Shown here one piece after another: positions 25,358-34,395 of a stretch of DNA of 64,000 nt. Position 1 is the stretch's first letter, and every line of letters starts with the position of its first letter. The DNA is taken from positions 2,666,001 through 2,730,000 of the forward strand of contig NZ_CP088261.1 in NCBI RefSeq assembly GCF_021117345.1. Direction: 5' to 3'. The position numbers and the translations under genes were made by a program. The DNA is from Microbacterium sp. cx-55 (GTDB taxonomy: Bacteria > Actinomycetota > Actinomycetes > Actinomycetales > Microbacteriaceae). The notes under the pieces are model-generated. The model was not told the origin of the DNA. It saw nothing but the letters and a program-made list of their open reading frames with translations, and ran no database searches.

Positions 25358-26602
25358 GTGACCCGATCCGCCCTCCCTCGACTGCGGGTGGAGACCCGTG
25401 AGATCGACCACGTCGAGGACCCCCTGGCCTTCACCGACGCCACGCATCCGCTCGTCTGGCAGCGGCGCGGCGACGGCATGGTCGGGTACGGCGCCGCGGT
25501 CGCGCGAGTGACGGGCGATGCGGGGACGGCGATCGAGGACCGCTGGCGCGAACTCGCCGCCGCGGCCGACATTGACGACCCGATCGGCTTTCCCGGAACG
25601 GGGCTCGTCGGTTTCGGCGCGCTCGCGTTCGCCGCCGCATCCGCCCGCTCGAGCGCCATCGTCGTGCCACAGCTCATCGTCGGACGCCGTCACGGCCGGT
25701 CGTGGCTGACGACCGTCCGCACCGACGGCGCGATCTCGGCGACGCCGCGCGCGACAGAGTACGGCCCGCACTGGTCGGCCACGCTCGGTCCGGGCGCGCA
25801 GTCGCCGGAGGGGTACATGGCATCCGTTCGCGCGGGCCTCGCCGCCATCGCCGCCGGAGACGTGAGCAAAGTCGTGCTCGCCCGCGACCTGGCCGGAACG
25901 GTGCCCGCCGGCTCCGACCTCCGCCGCCTCGTGCGAGCGCTCGCTTCCGGATACCCCGACACCTGGGCGTTCGCGGTCGACGGGTTGATCGGCGCGAGCC
26001 CGGAAACGCTCGTCACGGTCGAGCACGGCGTCGTGACCGCACGGGTGCTCGCCGGCACCGCCGCTCGGGGCGCGGATCCGGATGCGGACACCGCCGCATC
26101 CCTCGCCCTCGCCACGAGCCCGAAGGATCAGGACGAGCACCAGTTCGCGGTGCGCAGCGTGCTCGAGTCTCTCCGCCCGCACACGAGTGCGCTGCGCGCG
26201 AGCGAGCAGCCGTTCACGCTGAAGCTGCCGAACGTCTGGCATCTCGCGACCGACGTGGAGGGCCGGCTGGCGGATGCGGCATCCGCCCTCGACCTCGTGG
26301 CTGCCCTGCATCCGACCGCCGCGGTCGCCGGCACCCCGACGGCCACCGCGCTCGAGGCCATCGGCCGCCTCGAGCCGTTCGATCGCGGGCGGTACGCCGG
26401 TCCGGTCGGCTGGATCGACGCGAACGGATCGGGCGAGTGGGCCATTGCGCTGCGCTGCGCGCAGTTCGATCCCGGCGACCCGGGCGCCCCGATCCCGCTG
26501 ACCGCCTACGCGGGTGCCGGGATCGTCGCCGGCAGCGATCCCGAGTCGGAGCTGCTCGAGACCCGGGTGAAGTTCCGCCCGATCGTCGACGCGCTCGCCT
26601 GA
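25358..26602 (+). CDS. menF: Isochorismate synthase (menaquinone pathway)
   Basis: A 414-residue chorismate-binding enzyme. Diagnostic segments are GDVSKVVLARDL, LIGASPETLVTVEHG, ARVLAGTAARG, SPKDQDEHQFAVRSV, HPTAAVAGTPT and YAGPVGWIDANGSGEWAIALRCA. The Lys in SKVVLARDL and the Glu of DEHQF are catalytic in the family. It makes isochorismate, the substrate of MenD. The divergent DUF402 gene and inverted repeat C flank it. A salicylate or siderophore role is less likely because the rest of the men genes are adjacent. Confidence 0.93.
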   Translation: MTRSALPRLRVETREIDHVEDPLAFTDATHPLVWQRRGDGMVGYGAAVARVTGDAGTAIEDRWRELAAAADIDDPIGFPGTGLVGFGALAFAAASARSSAIVVPQLIVGRRHGRSWLTTVRTDGAISATPRATEYGPHWSATLGPGAQSPEGYMASVRAGLAAIAAGDVSKVVLARDLAGTVPAGSDLRRLVRALASGYPDTWAFAVDGLIGASPETLVTVEHGVVTARVLAGTAARGADPDADTAASLALATSPKDQDEHQFAVRSVLESLRPHTSALRASEQPFTLKLPNVWHLATDVEGRLADAASALDLVAALHPTAAVAGTPTATALEAIGRLEPFDRGRYAGPVGWIDANGSGEWAIALRCAQFDPGDPGAPIPLTAYAGAGIVAGSDPESELLETRVKFRPIVDALA

Positions 26603-26609
26603 CCCCGCC

Positions 26610-26694
26610 CGCCGAGCCACCCCCTTCGCGCCGAGCCGTCCCTTTCTGCGCGTGCCGCACAGGGGTGGGTCGCGCACAGAGGGGTGGGTCGGCG
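26610..26694. repeat. Multi-arm inverted repeat (element C), related to element A
   Basis: Left arm CGCCGAGCCACCCCC (26610-26624) pairs with GGGGTGGGTCGGCG (26681-26694) with one mismatch. Two inner copies of the arm (CCGAGCCGTCCC near 26631 and AGGGGTGGGTCG near 26661) repeat the same word in both orientations. It lies between the convergent stops of menF and menD. The GACCCACCCC core is shared with element A, 5 kb away. Confidence 0.7.
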
Positions 26695-26716
26695 AGCGGG
26701 CGACCCCGCGCCGGGG

Positions 26717-28510
26717 TCAGCGCGGGAGCGGGACCTCGATGATCTGGCGGCCACCGGCGGGCGAGGTCAGGGCCTGGTCGAGGGCGGCGCGGGTCGTGAC
26801 GCGCTGATACTCCCAGCCGTACGCCTGCGCGAGATGTTCGAAGCGCGCGGACTGCGGGGTGTAGAGCACCCGGTCCATCGCATCGGCGTCGGCGACCGCC
26901 GCGACCTCGAGACCGTCGAAGATCGTGCCGCCGCCGTCGTTGCCGACGATCACCTGGATGCGCGGCTCCTGCTCCGCGCCGGGGAAGAGCAACGCCCCGA
27001 CATCGTGCAGCAGCGTCAGGTCGCCGAGCAGCACGCGGGTGACTCCCGGACGACCGTCGCGCTGGCTGGCGAGCGCAATGCCGAGCCCCGTCGCGACCGT
27101 GCCGTCGATACCGGCGAGCCCGCGATTCGCGTGCACGGGCACCTTCTTGCCGCCGAGCAGGCGATCGGCGACCCGCACGAGCCGCGACGACCCGAACATG
27201 AGCCGATCGTGCGGCCAGGTCGCCCGCCAGACGGCATCGGCGAGCGCCGCGCGATCGAGCGGCGCGCGGATCACGCCGAGTTCGGCCGAGATCGCTCCGA
27301 GACGCTCGCTCGGATTCGTCGAGGCGAGGGCATCGGCATCCGGTGCCGGCGGGGTCAGATCGACGGATGCGGCGCGCGACGCCCGCATCCACTCCCCCAG
27401 CCATTCGCGGTCGCCGGCGCCCGGGGCCACCGCGATCTCATCGACCGGGGTCGTCGTGCCGTTCAGGTTGAGCGGTTCACCGGGGCCGCGGAGCGCCACC
27501 ACCTCGATGTCATCGCGTGCGAGCACGGCGGTGACCTCGCGGCTGAGCGTCGGGTGGCCGAGCACGACGGCACGCTCGATGCGACCGCCGAGGTGCGGAT
27601 CGGCGAGCAGATCGCGGTATCCGTGCACGATGTTGCGACCGAACCGCGCGCCGCTGACGATCTCAGCGACGAGCGGCCATCCGCCCTCGTGCGCGATGCG
27701 CTCCGCGTCGGGGCCGGCATCCGCGCCGGCGATGACGATCGTGCGAAGCCCGCGGTGCAGGATCTCGGGGGCGTCCGCGACGTCGGCGGGTCCGTCGGAC
27801 TCGCCGATCCCGCCGCCGCCCTGGTACAGCGCACCGGATGCGGCGACCTCCTCGGTCGGCGCCTCCGTCTCGGCGGGTTCGGACTCGCCGCCCACGGCGG
27901 TCGCCGCCCACGGCGGAAGCACCCCGGCGAGCGGCTCGCGGAACGGCAGGTTGAGGTGCACGGGGCCCGCGGAGCGCAGCCCTGAGCCGAGCGCCGCATC
28001 GAGCGCCTCGTCGGCGAGCTGACGCACCATCGCCGTCTGGGCGCCCGTGCCGTCGGGATCGATCTCGTCCGGCACCGGGGCGTCGGCCTCGAACCGCGTC
28101 GCGGCGGTGAACAGGCCGGGCTGGCGGGTGGTCTGATTCGCGCCGACGCCGCGGAGCTCCGGCGGGCGGTCGGCGGTGAGCAGCAGCATCGGCACACCCG
28201 AGTGATGCGCCTCGAGCGCCGCGGGCAGCAGGTTCGCGACCGCGGTGCCCGACGTGCACACCACGACCGCCGGCATCCGCGACTCCCGCCCGATGCCGAG
28301 CGCAGTGAACCCCGCGACCCGCTCATCGATCCGCACGTGGACGCGCACGAGACCGGCGCGTTCGAACTCGGCGGCGACGAGCGCGAGGGCCTGCGAGCGC
28401 GACCCCGGGCTGAGCACGATCTCGGTGAGACCGCGCTCCACCAGACGCCCGAGCAGGGCAGTCGCCGCATCCGTCGCCGGTGCGCGACCGGCGGTGTCTT
28501 GCGCGCTCAC
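26717..28510 (-). CDS. menD: SEPHCHC synthase
   Basis: A 597-residue ThDP enzyme. The N-terminal LSPGSRSQAL and RIDERVAGFTALG, the middle GPVHLNLPFREPL, and the C-terminal ThDP motif VGNDGGGTIFDGLE are all MenD signatures. It joins 2-oxoglutarate to isochorismate (2-succinyl-5-enolpyruvyl-6-hydroxy-3-cyclohexene-1-carboxylate synthase). GTG 28510 lies 1 nt after the stop of the PLDc_N gene, so translation is coupled. Longer in-frame starts run into that gene and are rejected. Confidence 0.94.
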   Translation of the reverse strand: MSAQDTAGRAPATDAATALLGRLVERGLTEIVLSPGSRSQALALVAAEFERAGLVRVHVRIDERVAGFTALGIGRESRMPAVVVCTSGTAVANLLPAALEAHHSGVPMLLLTADRPPELRGVGANQTTRQPGLFTAATRFEADAPVPDEIDPDGTGAQTAMVRQLADEALDAALGSGLRSAGPVHLNLPFREPLAGVLPPWAATAVGGESEPAETEAPTEEVAASGALYQGGGGIGESDGPADVADAPEILHRGLRTIVIAGADAGPDAERIAHEGGWPLVAEIVSGARFGRNIVHGYRDLLADPHLGGRIERAVVLGHPTLSREVTAVLARDDIEVVALRGPGEPLNLNGTTTPVDEIAVAPGAGDREWLGEWMRASRAASVDLTPPAPDADALASTNPSERLGAISAELGVIRAPLDRAALADAVWRATWPHDRLMFGSSRLVRVADRLLGGKKVPVHANRGLAGIDGTVATGLGIALASQRDGRPGVTRVLLGDLTLLHDVGALLFPGAEQEPRIQVIVGNDGGGTIFDGLEVAAVADADAMDRVLYTPQSARFEHLAQAYGWEYQRVTTRAALDQALTSPAGGRQIIEVPLPR

Positions 28511-28511
28511 G

Positions 28512-28895
28512 TCAGCTGGCGCGGGTGTCGTCGTCGTCGCCCGGACGATGCGGCGCCGGCGGCCCGGGTTCTGCGTCGTCGCCTTCGGCGTCGAGCTGGG
28601 CGAGTTCTTCTTCGAGCCGACGGATGCGTTCGTCCTGATCGCTGATCGAACCGATCGTGCGGAGGAACTGCGGATCGTCATCGGGTGCGCGGCGCACGAC
28701 GGGAGTGCTGCGCCGGCCACGGCCGACGAGGAGCCAGAGGATGCCGCCCACCACGGGGAGCAGGATCACGATGACGATCCAGGCACCCTTGCTGACGCCT
28801 CGGTGCCGCGTCGACGGCTGCAACGCGCAATCGACGGCGGTGTACACCCAGAAGACGACGGCCACGAGCGCCAGAATGAGCAGGAGCCTCGCCAT
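28512..28895 (-). CDS. PLDc_N-domain small membrane protein
   Basis: A 127-residue protein with two N-terminal membrane helices (about 3-22 and 38-58) separated by a short loop, the PLDc_N arrangement: VDCALQPSTRHRGVSKGAWIVIVILLPVVGGILWLLVGR. An acidic, coiled tail follows (EELAQLDAEGDD). Homologs in actinobacteria often sit beside men genes; the function is unknown. ATG 28895 lies 6 nt after TAGACT. Its stop is 1 nt before the menD start. Confidence 0.82.
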   Translation of the reverse strand: MARLLLILALVAVVFWVYTAVDCALQPSTRHRGVSKGAWIVIVILLPVVGGILWLLVGRGRRSTPVVRRAPDDDPQFLRTIGSISDQDERIRRLEEELAQLDAEGDDAEPGPPAPHRPGDDDDTRAS

Positions 28896-29008
28896 GAGGC
28901 CAGTCTAGGCTGCGCGCCACGACCCCGGGCGGCAGCACCCGCGCGCTCAGGCCTCTCACGGGCGCGACCCCGGGCGGGGCGCGCGGCGCCCGCACGTAGG
29001 ATGAGGGG

Positions 29009-29356
29009 GTGAAGGCCCGTCCCGCGATCGTCTACTCGATCTTGCGAATTCTCGCGTTCCTGGTGCCCTTCGGCATCCTGATGCTGTTCCCCGTGTTCCA
29101 GGATCTGTACTGGCTGGCGGCCATCTTCGCCGCCCTCATCGGCCTCAGCCTGTCGCTGCTCCTGCTGCGCCGTCCCCTCGCGGATGCCACGGCCGGCCTC
29201 GGGCAACCGCGCGCGCCCCGCCGCGTCGCCGGCGCAGAAGACGCGGAGGCCGAAGACGCCGTCGCCGACGATGCCGCAGGCACCACGCCCACCGCGCCCG
29301 ACGCCGCTGGCACCACGCCCGCCGACGCTGGCGCCGCGCCCGACGCCACGCGCTGA
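29009..29356 (+). CDS. DUF4229-domain membrane protein
   Basis: A 115-residue protein with two membrane helices (about 10-28 and 33-53) matching DUF4229 (YSILRILAFLVPFGILML...), then an Ala/Asp/Thr-rich tail with near repeats of DAAGTTP. GTG 29009 follows TAGGAT by 6 nt. It is convergent with menA, 11 nt apart. DUF4229 proteins commonly accompany actinobacterial menaquinone genes, but no function is established that I know of. Confidence 0.8.
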   Translation: MKARPAIVYSILRILAFLVPFGILMLFPVFQDLYWLAAIFAALIGLSLSLLLLRRPLADATAGLGQPRAPRRVAGAEDAEAEDAVADDAAGTTPTAPDAAGTTPADAGAAPDATR

Positions 29357-29367
29357 GCGAGAACCGG

Positions 29368-30345
29368 TCAGCCGGTGAACGCCCAGAAGAGCAGCGCGCC
29401 GTAGGCCACCGAGGCGAACGACGTCAGGCTCAGTGCGACGACGAGTTCGCGCGGCTTGCCGAAGGTCCAGACGATCAGGATCGCGGGCAGCGCGAGCAGG
29501 AGCGCCATGAGCGTCAGCCACGCGATGGGGTAGAAGACCGCGAGCCAGACGCCGATTCCGAACGGCACGAGCACGAACACCGTGAAGAGCACCTGGGTGC
29601 CGCGCGTGCCGATCAGGACGCTCAGGGTGCGCTTGCCCGCGGTGCGGTCCTGGTCGATGTCGCGCAGATTGTTGGCGAGGAGGACGGCGCAGGCGAACAG
29701 CCCCGCCGCGACCGCACCGAACCAGGCCTCCTGCGGAACGATCTGCACCTGGATGAATGTCGTGCCGACCGTCGCGACCAGGCCGAAGAAGACGAAGACG
29801 AAGACCTCGCCGAGCGCGTTGTAGCCGTACGGTCGTTTACCGCCGGTGTAGAACCAGGCGGCGACGATGCAGACGGCCCCGATCGCGATCAGGAACCACT
29901 GCTGCGTGCGGATGGTCATCGCGAGCCCCGCGACGCCGGCGAGCGCGAAGAAGGCGAGCGAGACGAGAAGCACGGTGCGCGGGCGCGCCTTGCCGGCGCC
30001 GGTCAGGCGCGCGGGTCCGACGCGCACGTCGTCGGTGCCGCGCACCCCGTCGCTGTAGTCGTTCGCGTAGTTGACGCCGATCTGCAGCAGCACCGCGACC
30101 GCGAGGCAGCCGAGTGCGAGCAGCCAGTGGAACTCGTTGTCGGCGAGCCGGGCGGCGCCCGTGCCGATCAGCACGGGCGTGATCGCGAGCGGGAGGGTCC
30201 GAAGCCGTGCCGCGCCGATCCAGTCGCGGGCCGTCGCCTTCACCGGGGTGCGCGGGTCTCGAGAGACGTGCGCCTTCTGCGGATTGCCGCGCGGATGCGG
30301 ACGCTTCGTGCCGGATCGGGACTTCTTACGCGGGGTGCCTGCCAC
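29368..30345 (-). CDS. menA: 1,4-dihydroxy-2-naphthoate polyprenyltransferase
   Basis: A 325-residue UbiA-superfamily enzyme with eight to nine helices. The first Asp-rich motif is NYANDYSDGVRGTD and the second is NNLRDIDQDRTAGKRTL, both Mg-diphosphate-binding. A basic leader (MAGTPRKKSRSGTKR) precedes the first helix. It attaches the polyprenyl chain to DHNA in the membrane. GTG 30345 lies 8 nt after TAGGAT; the in-frame extension to 30738 is rejected because it overlaps menE on the same strand and has no prenyltransferase content. Confidence 0.93.
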   Translation of the reverse strand: MAGTPRKKSRSGTKRPHPRGNPQKAHVSRDPRTPVKATARDWIGAARLRTLPLAITPVLIGTGAARLADNEFHWLLALGCLAVAVLLQIGVNYANDYSDGVRGTDDVRVGPARLTGAGKARPRTVLLVSLAFFALAGVAGLAMTIRTQQWFLIAIGAVCIVAAWFYTGGKRPYGYNALGEVFVFVFFGLVATVGTTFIQVQIVPQEAWFGAVAAGLFACAVLLANNLRDIDQDRTAGKRTLSVLIGTRGTQVLFTVFVLVPFGIGVWLAVFYPIAWLTLMALLLALPAILIVWTFGKPRELVVALSLTSFASVAYGALLFWAFTG

Positions 30346-30442
30346 GGGGAGCAATCCTAGGCCCGTCGGGGATGACGCCCCGCCACGACCCCGACGCGCA
30401 CCCTCCCCGCGGGTCCTCGCCGCGCCTCGATTCCGCGTCGGC

Positions 30443-31603
30443 TCACCCGGCCGCGAGATGCCGCAGCGCCACCCGATCGGGCTTCCCGCTCGACAGCGTC
30501 GACAGGGCGTCCACTCGCCGCACGCGCGACGGACGCGCGGGGGCACCGAGCTCGGCGCCGACCGCATCCCGAACCGCGCGCAGAAGTGCACCGTCATCAC
30601 CGTCATCGTCATCGTCGTCACCGGCGAACACGACGACGGATGCCTCGCCCCACTGCGCGTCGGGCACCCCGACGACGACAGCCTCCGCGAGTCCCGGAAG
30701 GCCGCGCACGATCCGCTCCACGCGGTCGAGCGAGACATTCACGCCGCCCGAGACGATGACATTGTCGAGGCGGCCGTGCACGCGCAGGCGGCCGCTCGAG
30801 ATCTCCGCCGCGTCGCCCGTGCGGTACCAGCGGAGGCCGTCGTCGTCGCGGGCGAAGGCGGCATCGGTGCGCTCGGGGTCGCCGAGGTACCCGTCCGCGA
30901 GGGTCGGGCCCGCGAGCTGCAGCTCACCGGATTCGATCCGCATCCGGACGCCGTCGAGCGGCACCCCGTCGTACACGCAGCCGCCCGCGGTCTCGCTCGC
31001 GCCGTAGGTGCGCACTACCCGGGCGCCGAGCGCTGCGGCCCGCGCGTGCACGGGTTCGGGCAGCGCCTGGCCGCCGATCAGAATCGCCTCGAACGAGCGC
31101 AACGCGTCGCGGACGTCCGCGCCGCCCGCCTGTTCCGCGGCCTCGACCAGCCGGATCAGCTGCGTGGGAACGAGCGAGGTGTAGGTGGGGACGCGGTCGC
31201 CACCCCGACTCGACGCCATCAGCCGCGTGGCCGCGGTGAACGCCGAAGGGCTGAAACGCCCCTCGAGCACGGCGGGTTCGCGGCCCGCCATGAGCGAGCG
31301 CACCAGCACCTGGAGTCCGGCGACGTAGGCGGCGGGGAGGGCGAGCAGCCACGCCCCCTCGCCGATGCGGTCCCGCGTTGCGAAGGCGCTGGCCGTGAGG
31401 GCGCTCCGACTGAGCAGCACGCTCTTCGGGTATCCGGTCGACCCGGACGTCGTGACGACCGCCGCGGTGCCCGCGGGAACCTGGACGGGATCGGCCGCGC
31501 CGAGCAGCACGGCGGGGCCGGCCCCCTCGACCGCCCGGCGCACCGCCCGCAGCACATCGCGGGCACCCGCACCATCCGGCGGAACCGCCGTCAGTAATGC
31601 CAC
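30443..31603 (-). CDS. menE: o-Succinylbenzoate-CoA ligase
   Basis: A 386-residue short adenylate-forming enzyme. P-loop TSGSTGYPKSVLLS; motif GASETAGG; YRTGDAAEI; hinge GRLDNVIVSGGVNVS; the C-terminal SSGKPDR supplies the catalytic Lys. It activates o-succinylbenzoate with CoA. An acidic run of eight Asp and one Gly (near the C-domain) is unusual. GTG 31603 overlaps the 3' end of menB by 13 nt. The N-terminus is shorter than in enteric MenE, as is common in actinobacteria. Confidence 0.92.
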   Translation of the reverse strand: MALLTAVPPDGAGARDVLRAVRRAVEGAGPAVLLGAADPVQVPAGTAAVVTTSGSTGYPKSVLLSRSALTASAFATRDRIGEGAWLLALPAAYVAGLQVLVRSLMAGREPAVLEGRFSPSAFTAATRLMASSRGGDRVPTYTSLVPTQLIRLVEAAEQAGGADVRDALRSFEAILIGGQALPEPVHARAAALGARVVRTYGASETAGGCVYDGVPLDGVRMRIESGELQLAGPTLADGYLGDPERTDAAFARDDDGLRWYRTGDAAEISSGRLRVHGRLDNVIVSGGVNVSLDRVERIVRGLPGLAEAVVVGVPDAQWGEASVVVFAGDDDDDDGDDGALLRAVRDAVGAELGAPARPSRVRRVDALSTLSSGKPDRVALRHLAAG

Positions 31604-32493
31604 GGGTAGGGCGACCAGTCCGGCTCGCGCTTCTCCAGGAACGCGTCGCGCCCCTCGACCGCTTCATCCGTGCCGTACGCGAGGCGCGTGGCCTCCCCCG
31701 CGAACACCTGCTGGCCGACCAGACCGTCGTCGACGGCGTTGAAGGCGAACTTCAGCATCCGGATGGCGGTCGGCGACTTGCCGAGGATCGTCCGCGCCAT
31801 GGCGATCGCCTCGCGCTCGAGGTCGGCGTGCGGCACGACGCGGTTGACGGCGCCCATCTCGTACGCGCGCTGGGCGGAGTACTCCTCCGCGAGGAAGAAC
31901 ACCTCCCGCGCGACCTTCTGGCCCACCTGGCGGGCCATGTACGCCGAGCCGTAGCCGGCGTCGAACGAGCCGACGTCGGCATCCGTCTGCTTGAACCGGC
32001 CGTGCTCGGCCGAGGCGATCGACAGGTCGGCGACGATGTGCAGCGAGTGTCCGCCGCCCGCGGCCCACCCCGGGATCACCGCGATCACGACCTTCGGCAT
32101 GAACCGGATGAGGCGCTGCACCTCGAGGATGTGCAGGCGCCCGGCGCGTGCGGGATTCTGCACCGAGGTCTCTTCGTCGGAGTACTTGTACCCGTCGCGG
32201 CCCCGGATCCGCTGGTCGCCGCCGGAGCAGAACGCCCAGCCGCCGTCCTTCGGACTCGGACCGTTGCCGGTCAGCAGCACCACGCCGATCCGCGGGTTCT
32301 GACGTGCATCGTCGAGGGCGCGGTAGAGCTCGTCGACCGTATGGGGCCGGAACGCGTTCCGCACCTCGGGCCGGTCGAACGCGATCCGGGCGATGCGCCC
32401 GTCCCGGGAGATGTGCGACGTGATGTCGGTGAAGGCCTCCGCACCGGGCGCGACCTCCCAGACGCTCTCGTCGAACAGCTCGGATACGCTCAC
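31591..32493 (-). CDS. menB: 1,4-dihydroxy-2-naphthoyl-CoA synthase
   Basis: A 300-residue crotonase-fold enzyme with the MenB-specific segments FCSGGDQRIRGRDGY, IPGWAAGGGHSLH, DADVGSFDAGYGSAYMARQVG and the ending EKREPDWSPYPWHY. It cyclises o-succinylbenzoyl-CoA. GTG 32493 overlaps the stop of the upstream LLM-class gene in a GTGA junction, and its own 3' end overlaps menE by 13 nt. This makes a tightly coupled LLM-menB-menE unit. Confidence 0.95.
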   Translation of the reverse strand: MSVSELFDESVWEVAPGAEAFTDITSHISRDGRIARIAFDRPEVRNAFRPHTVDELYRALDDARQNPRIGVVLLTGNGPSPKDGGWAFCSGGDQRIRGRDGYKYSDEETSVQNPARAGRLHILEVQRLIRFMPKVVIAVIPGWAAGGGHSLHIVADLSIASAEHGRFKQTDADVGSFDAGYGSAYMARQVGQKVAREVFFLAEEYSAQRAYEMGAVNRVVPHADLEREAIAMARTILGKSPTAIRMLKFAFNAVDDGLVGQQVFAGEATRLAYGTDEAVEGRDAFLEKREPDWSPYPWHY

Positions 32494-33296
32494 GCGCGCC
32501 CGCCGTTCTTCGCATCGCGCCAGGCGAGCCAGGTGCGGACGATCTCGACGTCGTAGTCGGGGCCGTTGACACCGAGCGTGAACAGGCGCGTGCCGGCGTC
32601 GAACAGCGCGTCGGCCGACGCCGCGTCGCGGTCCTTCAGCTCGTTCGAGACGATCAGCCCGGAGACATCGCGCTCTTCGGTCTCGGCCCAGCGCTCGATC
32701 ACGCCGACCTTGTGGGCGATCTCCTGCGGGTCGACGAAGCTGTGCCAGATGTCGGCGTGACGCGCGACGAGGCGGAGGGTCTTCTGCTCGCCCTTGCCGC
32801 CGATCAGGATCGGGATGTGGCGGGTGGGGGCAGGGTTCAGCGTCGACCAGCGTGCCGTGACCCGGCCGAGGCCATCGCCCAGGTCGTTCAGGCGGGAACC
32901 GGCCGTGCCGAACTCGTAGCCGTACTCGTCGTAGTCGCGCTCGAACCACCCGGAACCGGTGCCGAAGATGAACCGGCCCTCGCCGCCCTTCGCGCTGATG
33001 TGGTCGATCGTGCGGGCCATGTCGGCCTGCAGATCGGGGTTGCGGTAGCTGTTGCAGTTCACCAGCGCACCGAACTCGACCCGCTCGGTCTGCTCGGCCC
33101 ACGCGGCGAGCATCGTCCACGACTCGAAGTGCGCGCCATCCGGGTCGCCGTAGAGCGGGAAGAAGTGGTCCCAGTTGAAGAGGATGTCCACGCCCATGTC
33201 CTCGAAGCGCAGGGCGGCATCGCGGATGTCGGTGTAGGTCGCGTGCTGGGGCTGGATCTGCACGCCGAGGCGTACCGGAGTGTCGAGAAGGGGCAT
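32490..33296 (-). CDS. LLM-class (F420-type) flavin oxidoreductase
   Basis: A 268-residue luciferase-like monooxygenase-fold protein: LGVQIQPQHATYTDIRDAAL, LFNWDHFFPLYGDPDG, RTIDHISAKGGEGRFIFGTGSGWFERDY and HIPILIGGKGEQKTLRLVARHAD. The GxGxGW and GGxG features fit F420- or FMN-dependent enzymes of this class. It is translationally coupled to menB. The substrate is unknown, and no such enzyme is required in the classical menaquinone route. ATG 33296 lies 7 nt after TAGGCT. Confidence 0.85.
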   Translation of the reverse strand: MPLLDTPVRLGVQIQPQHATYTDIRDAALRFEDMGVDILFNWDHFFPLYGDPDGAHFESWTMLAAWAEQTERVEFGALVNCNSYRNPDLQADMARTIDHISAKGGEGRFIFGTGSGWFERDYDEYGYEFGTAGSRLNDLGDGLGRVTARWSTLNPAPTRHIPILIGGKGEQKTLRLVARHADIWHSFVDPQEIAHKVGVIERWAETEERDVSGLIVSNELKDRDAASADALFDAGTRLFTLGVNGPDYDVEIVRTWLAWRDAKNGGRA

Positions 33297-33345
33297 GGCC
33301 ACAAGCCTAGGACCGCGACACTGCCCGTGGCGGGATGATGGCAGC

Positions 33346-34335
33346 ATGAGCTCCTCCGTTCCTGCCCTAACCGACCTCCTCGCGACCGCGCGCGTCGTCG
33401 CCCTTCCGCTCGTGACACGCTTCCGCGGCATCGAGGTGCGGGAGGCGCTCGTCTTCGAGGGCCCGGAGGGGTGGGCGGAGTTCGCGCCGTTCCTCGAGTA
33501 CGGCGACGCGGAAGCCGCGGCGTGGCTCGAGGCGGCGATCGATTTCGCCTGGCGACCGCAGCCGCATCCGCTCCGCACCCGCGTGCACGTGAACGCCACG
33601 GTTCCCGCTGTCGCGGCCGCCGCGGTGCCCGGAGTGCTCGCACGATTCGACGGATGCCGGACGGCCAAGGTGAAGGTCGCCGAACCCGGGCAGACCCTCG
33701 CCGACGACGTCGCACGGGTCGCCGCGGTGCGGGCGGTCATGGGCGCGGAGGGCCGGGTGCGGGTCGACGCGAACGGCGCCTGGAACGTGGATGAAGCCGA
33801 GCACGCGTTCCACGCGCTCGCGGAGTACGACCTGGAGTACGTCGAGCAACCGTGCGCCCGCGTGGAAGAACTCTCCGAGCTGCGCGAGCGCGTCGCGTAC
33901 ATGGGCATCCCGATCGCTGCGGACGAAAGCGTCCGGAAGGCCGAGGATCCGCTGCGGGTCGCGCGGGAGGGGGCAGCCGACCTGCTGGTCGTGAAGGCCG
34001 CCCCGCTCGGCGGAGTGCGCCGCGCGCTCGAGATCGTGGCCGAGTCGGGGCTGCCGGCGGTCGTCTCGAGCGCGCTCGACACCTCGGTGGGGATCGGGAT
34101 GGGACTCGCGCTGGCCGCCGCGCTCCCCTCGCTCGACTACGACTGCGGGCTCGGCACCGCGTCGCTGCTCGGCGCCGACGTCACCGCCGACCCGCTCCTC
34201 CCGCAGGACGGCGCGATCGACGTGCGCCGGGCGAGCGTCGATCCGTCGGCGCTGGATGCGCACGCCGCGTCGGTCGAGCGCCGGGACTGGTGGTTCGCCC
34301 GGCTCGAGCGCTGTCACGCGCTCCTGTCCGACTGA
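33346..34335 (+). CDS. menC: o-Succinylbenzoate synthase
   Basis: A 329-residue enolase-superfamily enzyme. The catalytic KxK is in TAKVKV, the metal ligands are in RVDANGAW, EQP and AADES, and the second catalytic Lys is in VVKAAPLGG. It dehydrates SHCHC to o-succinylbenzoate. It is divergent from the LLM-menB-menE unit with 49 bp between. ATG 33346 is chosen as the first residue before SSSVPALTDLL; the upstream in-frame extension would cross the LLM start. Confidence 0.92.
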   Translation: MSSSVPALTDLLATARVVALPLVTRFRGIEVREALVFEGPEGWAEFAPFLEYGDAEAAAWLEAAIDFAWRPQPHPLRTRVHVNATVPAVAAAAVPGVLARFDGCRTAKVKVAEPGQTLADDVARVAAVRAVMGAEGRVRVDANGAWNVDEAEHAFHALAEYDLEYVEQPCARVEELSELRERVAYMGIPIAADESVRKAEDPLRVAREGAADLLVVKAAPLGGVRRALEIVAESGLPAVVSSALDTSVGIGMGLALAAALPSLDYDCGLGTASLLGADVTADPLLPQDGAIDVRRASVDPSALDAHAASVERRDWWFARLERCHALLSD

Positions 34336-34395
34336 GCAGGGCCAACCGAGCACACCCTTCCGAGCGGTCCCGGCAGAGCGCTCCCGGCCGCCCGG

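Noticed and set aside
30443..31603. Frameshift or truncation in menE
   Set aside because: The protein is short at the N-terminus, but P-loop, hinge and C-terminal Lys motifs are complete and in frame. Short MenE forms are normal in actinobacteria.
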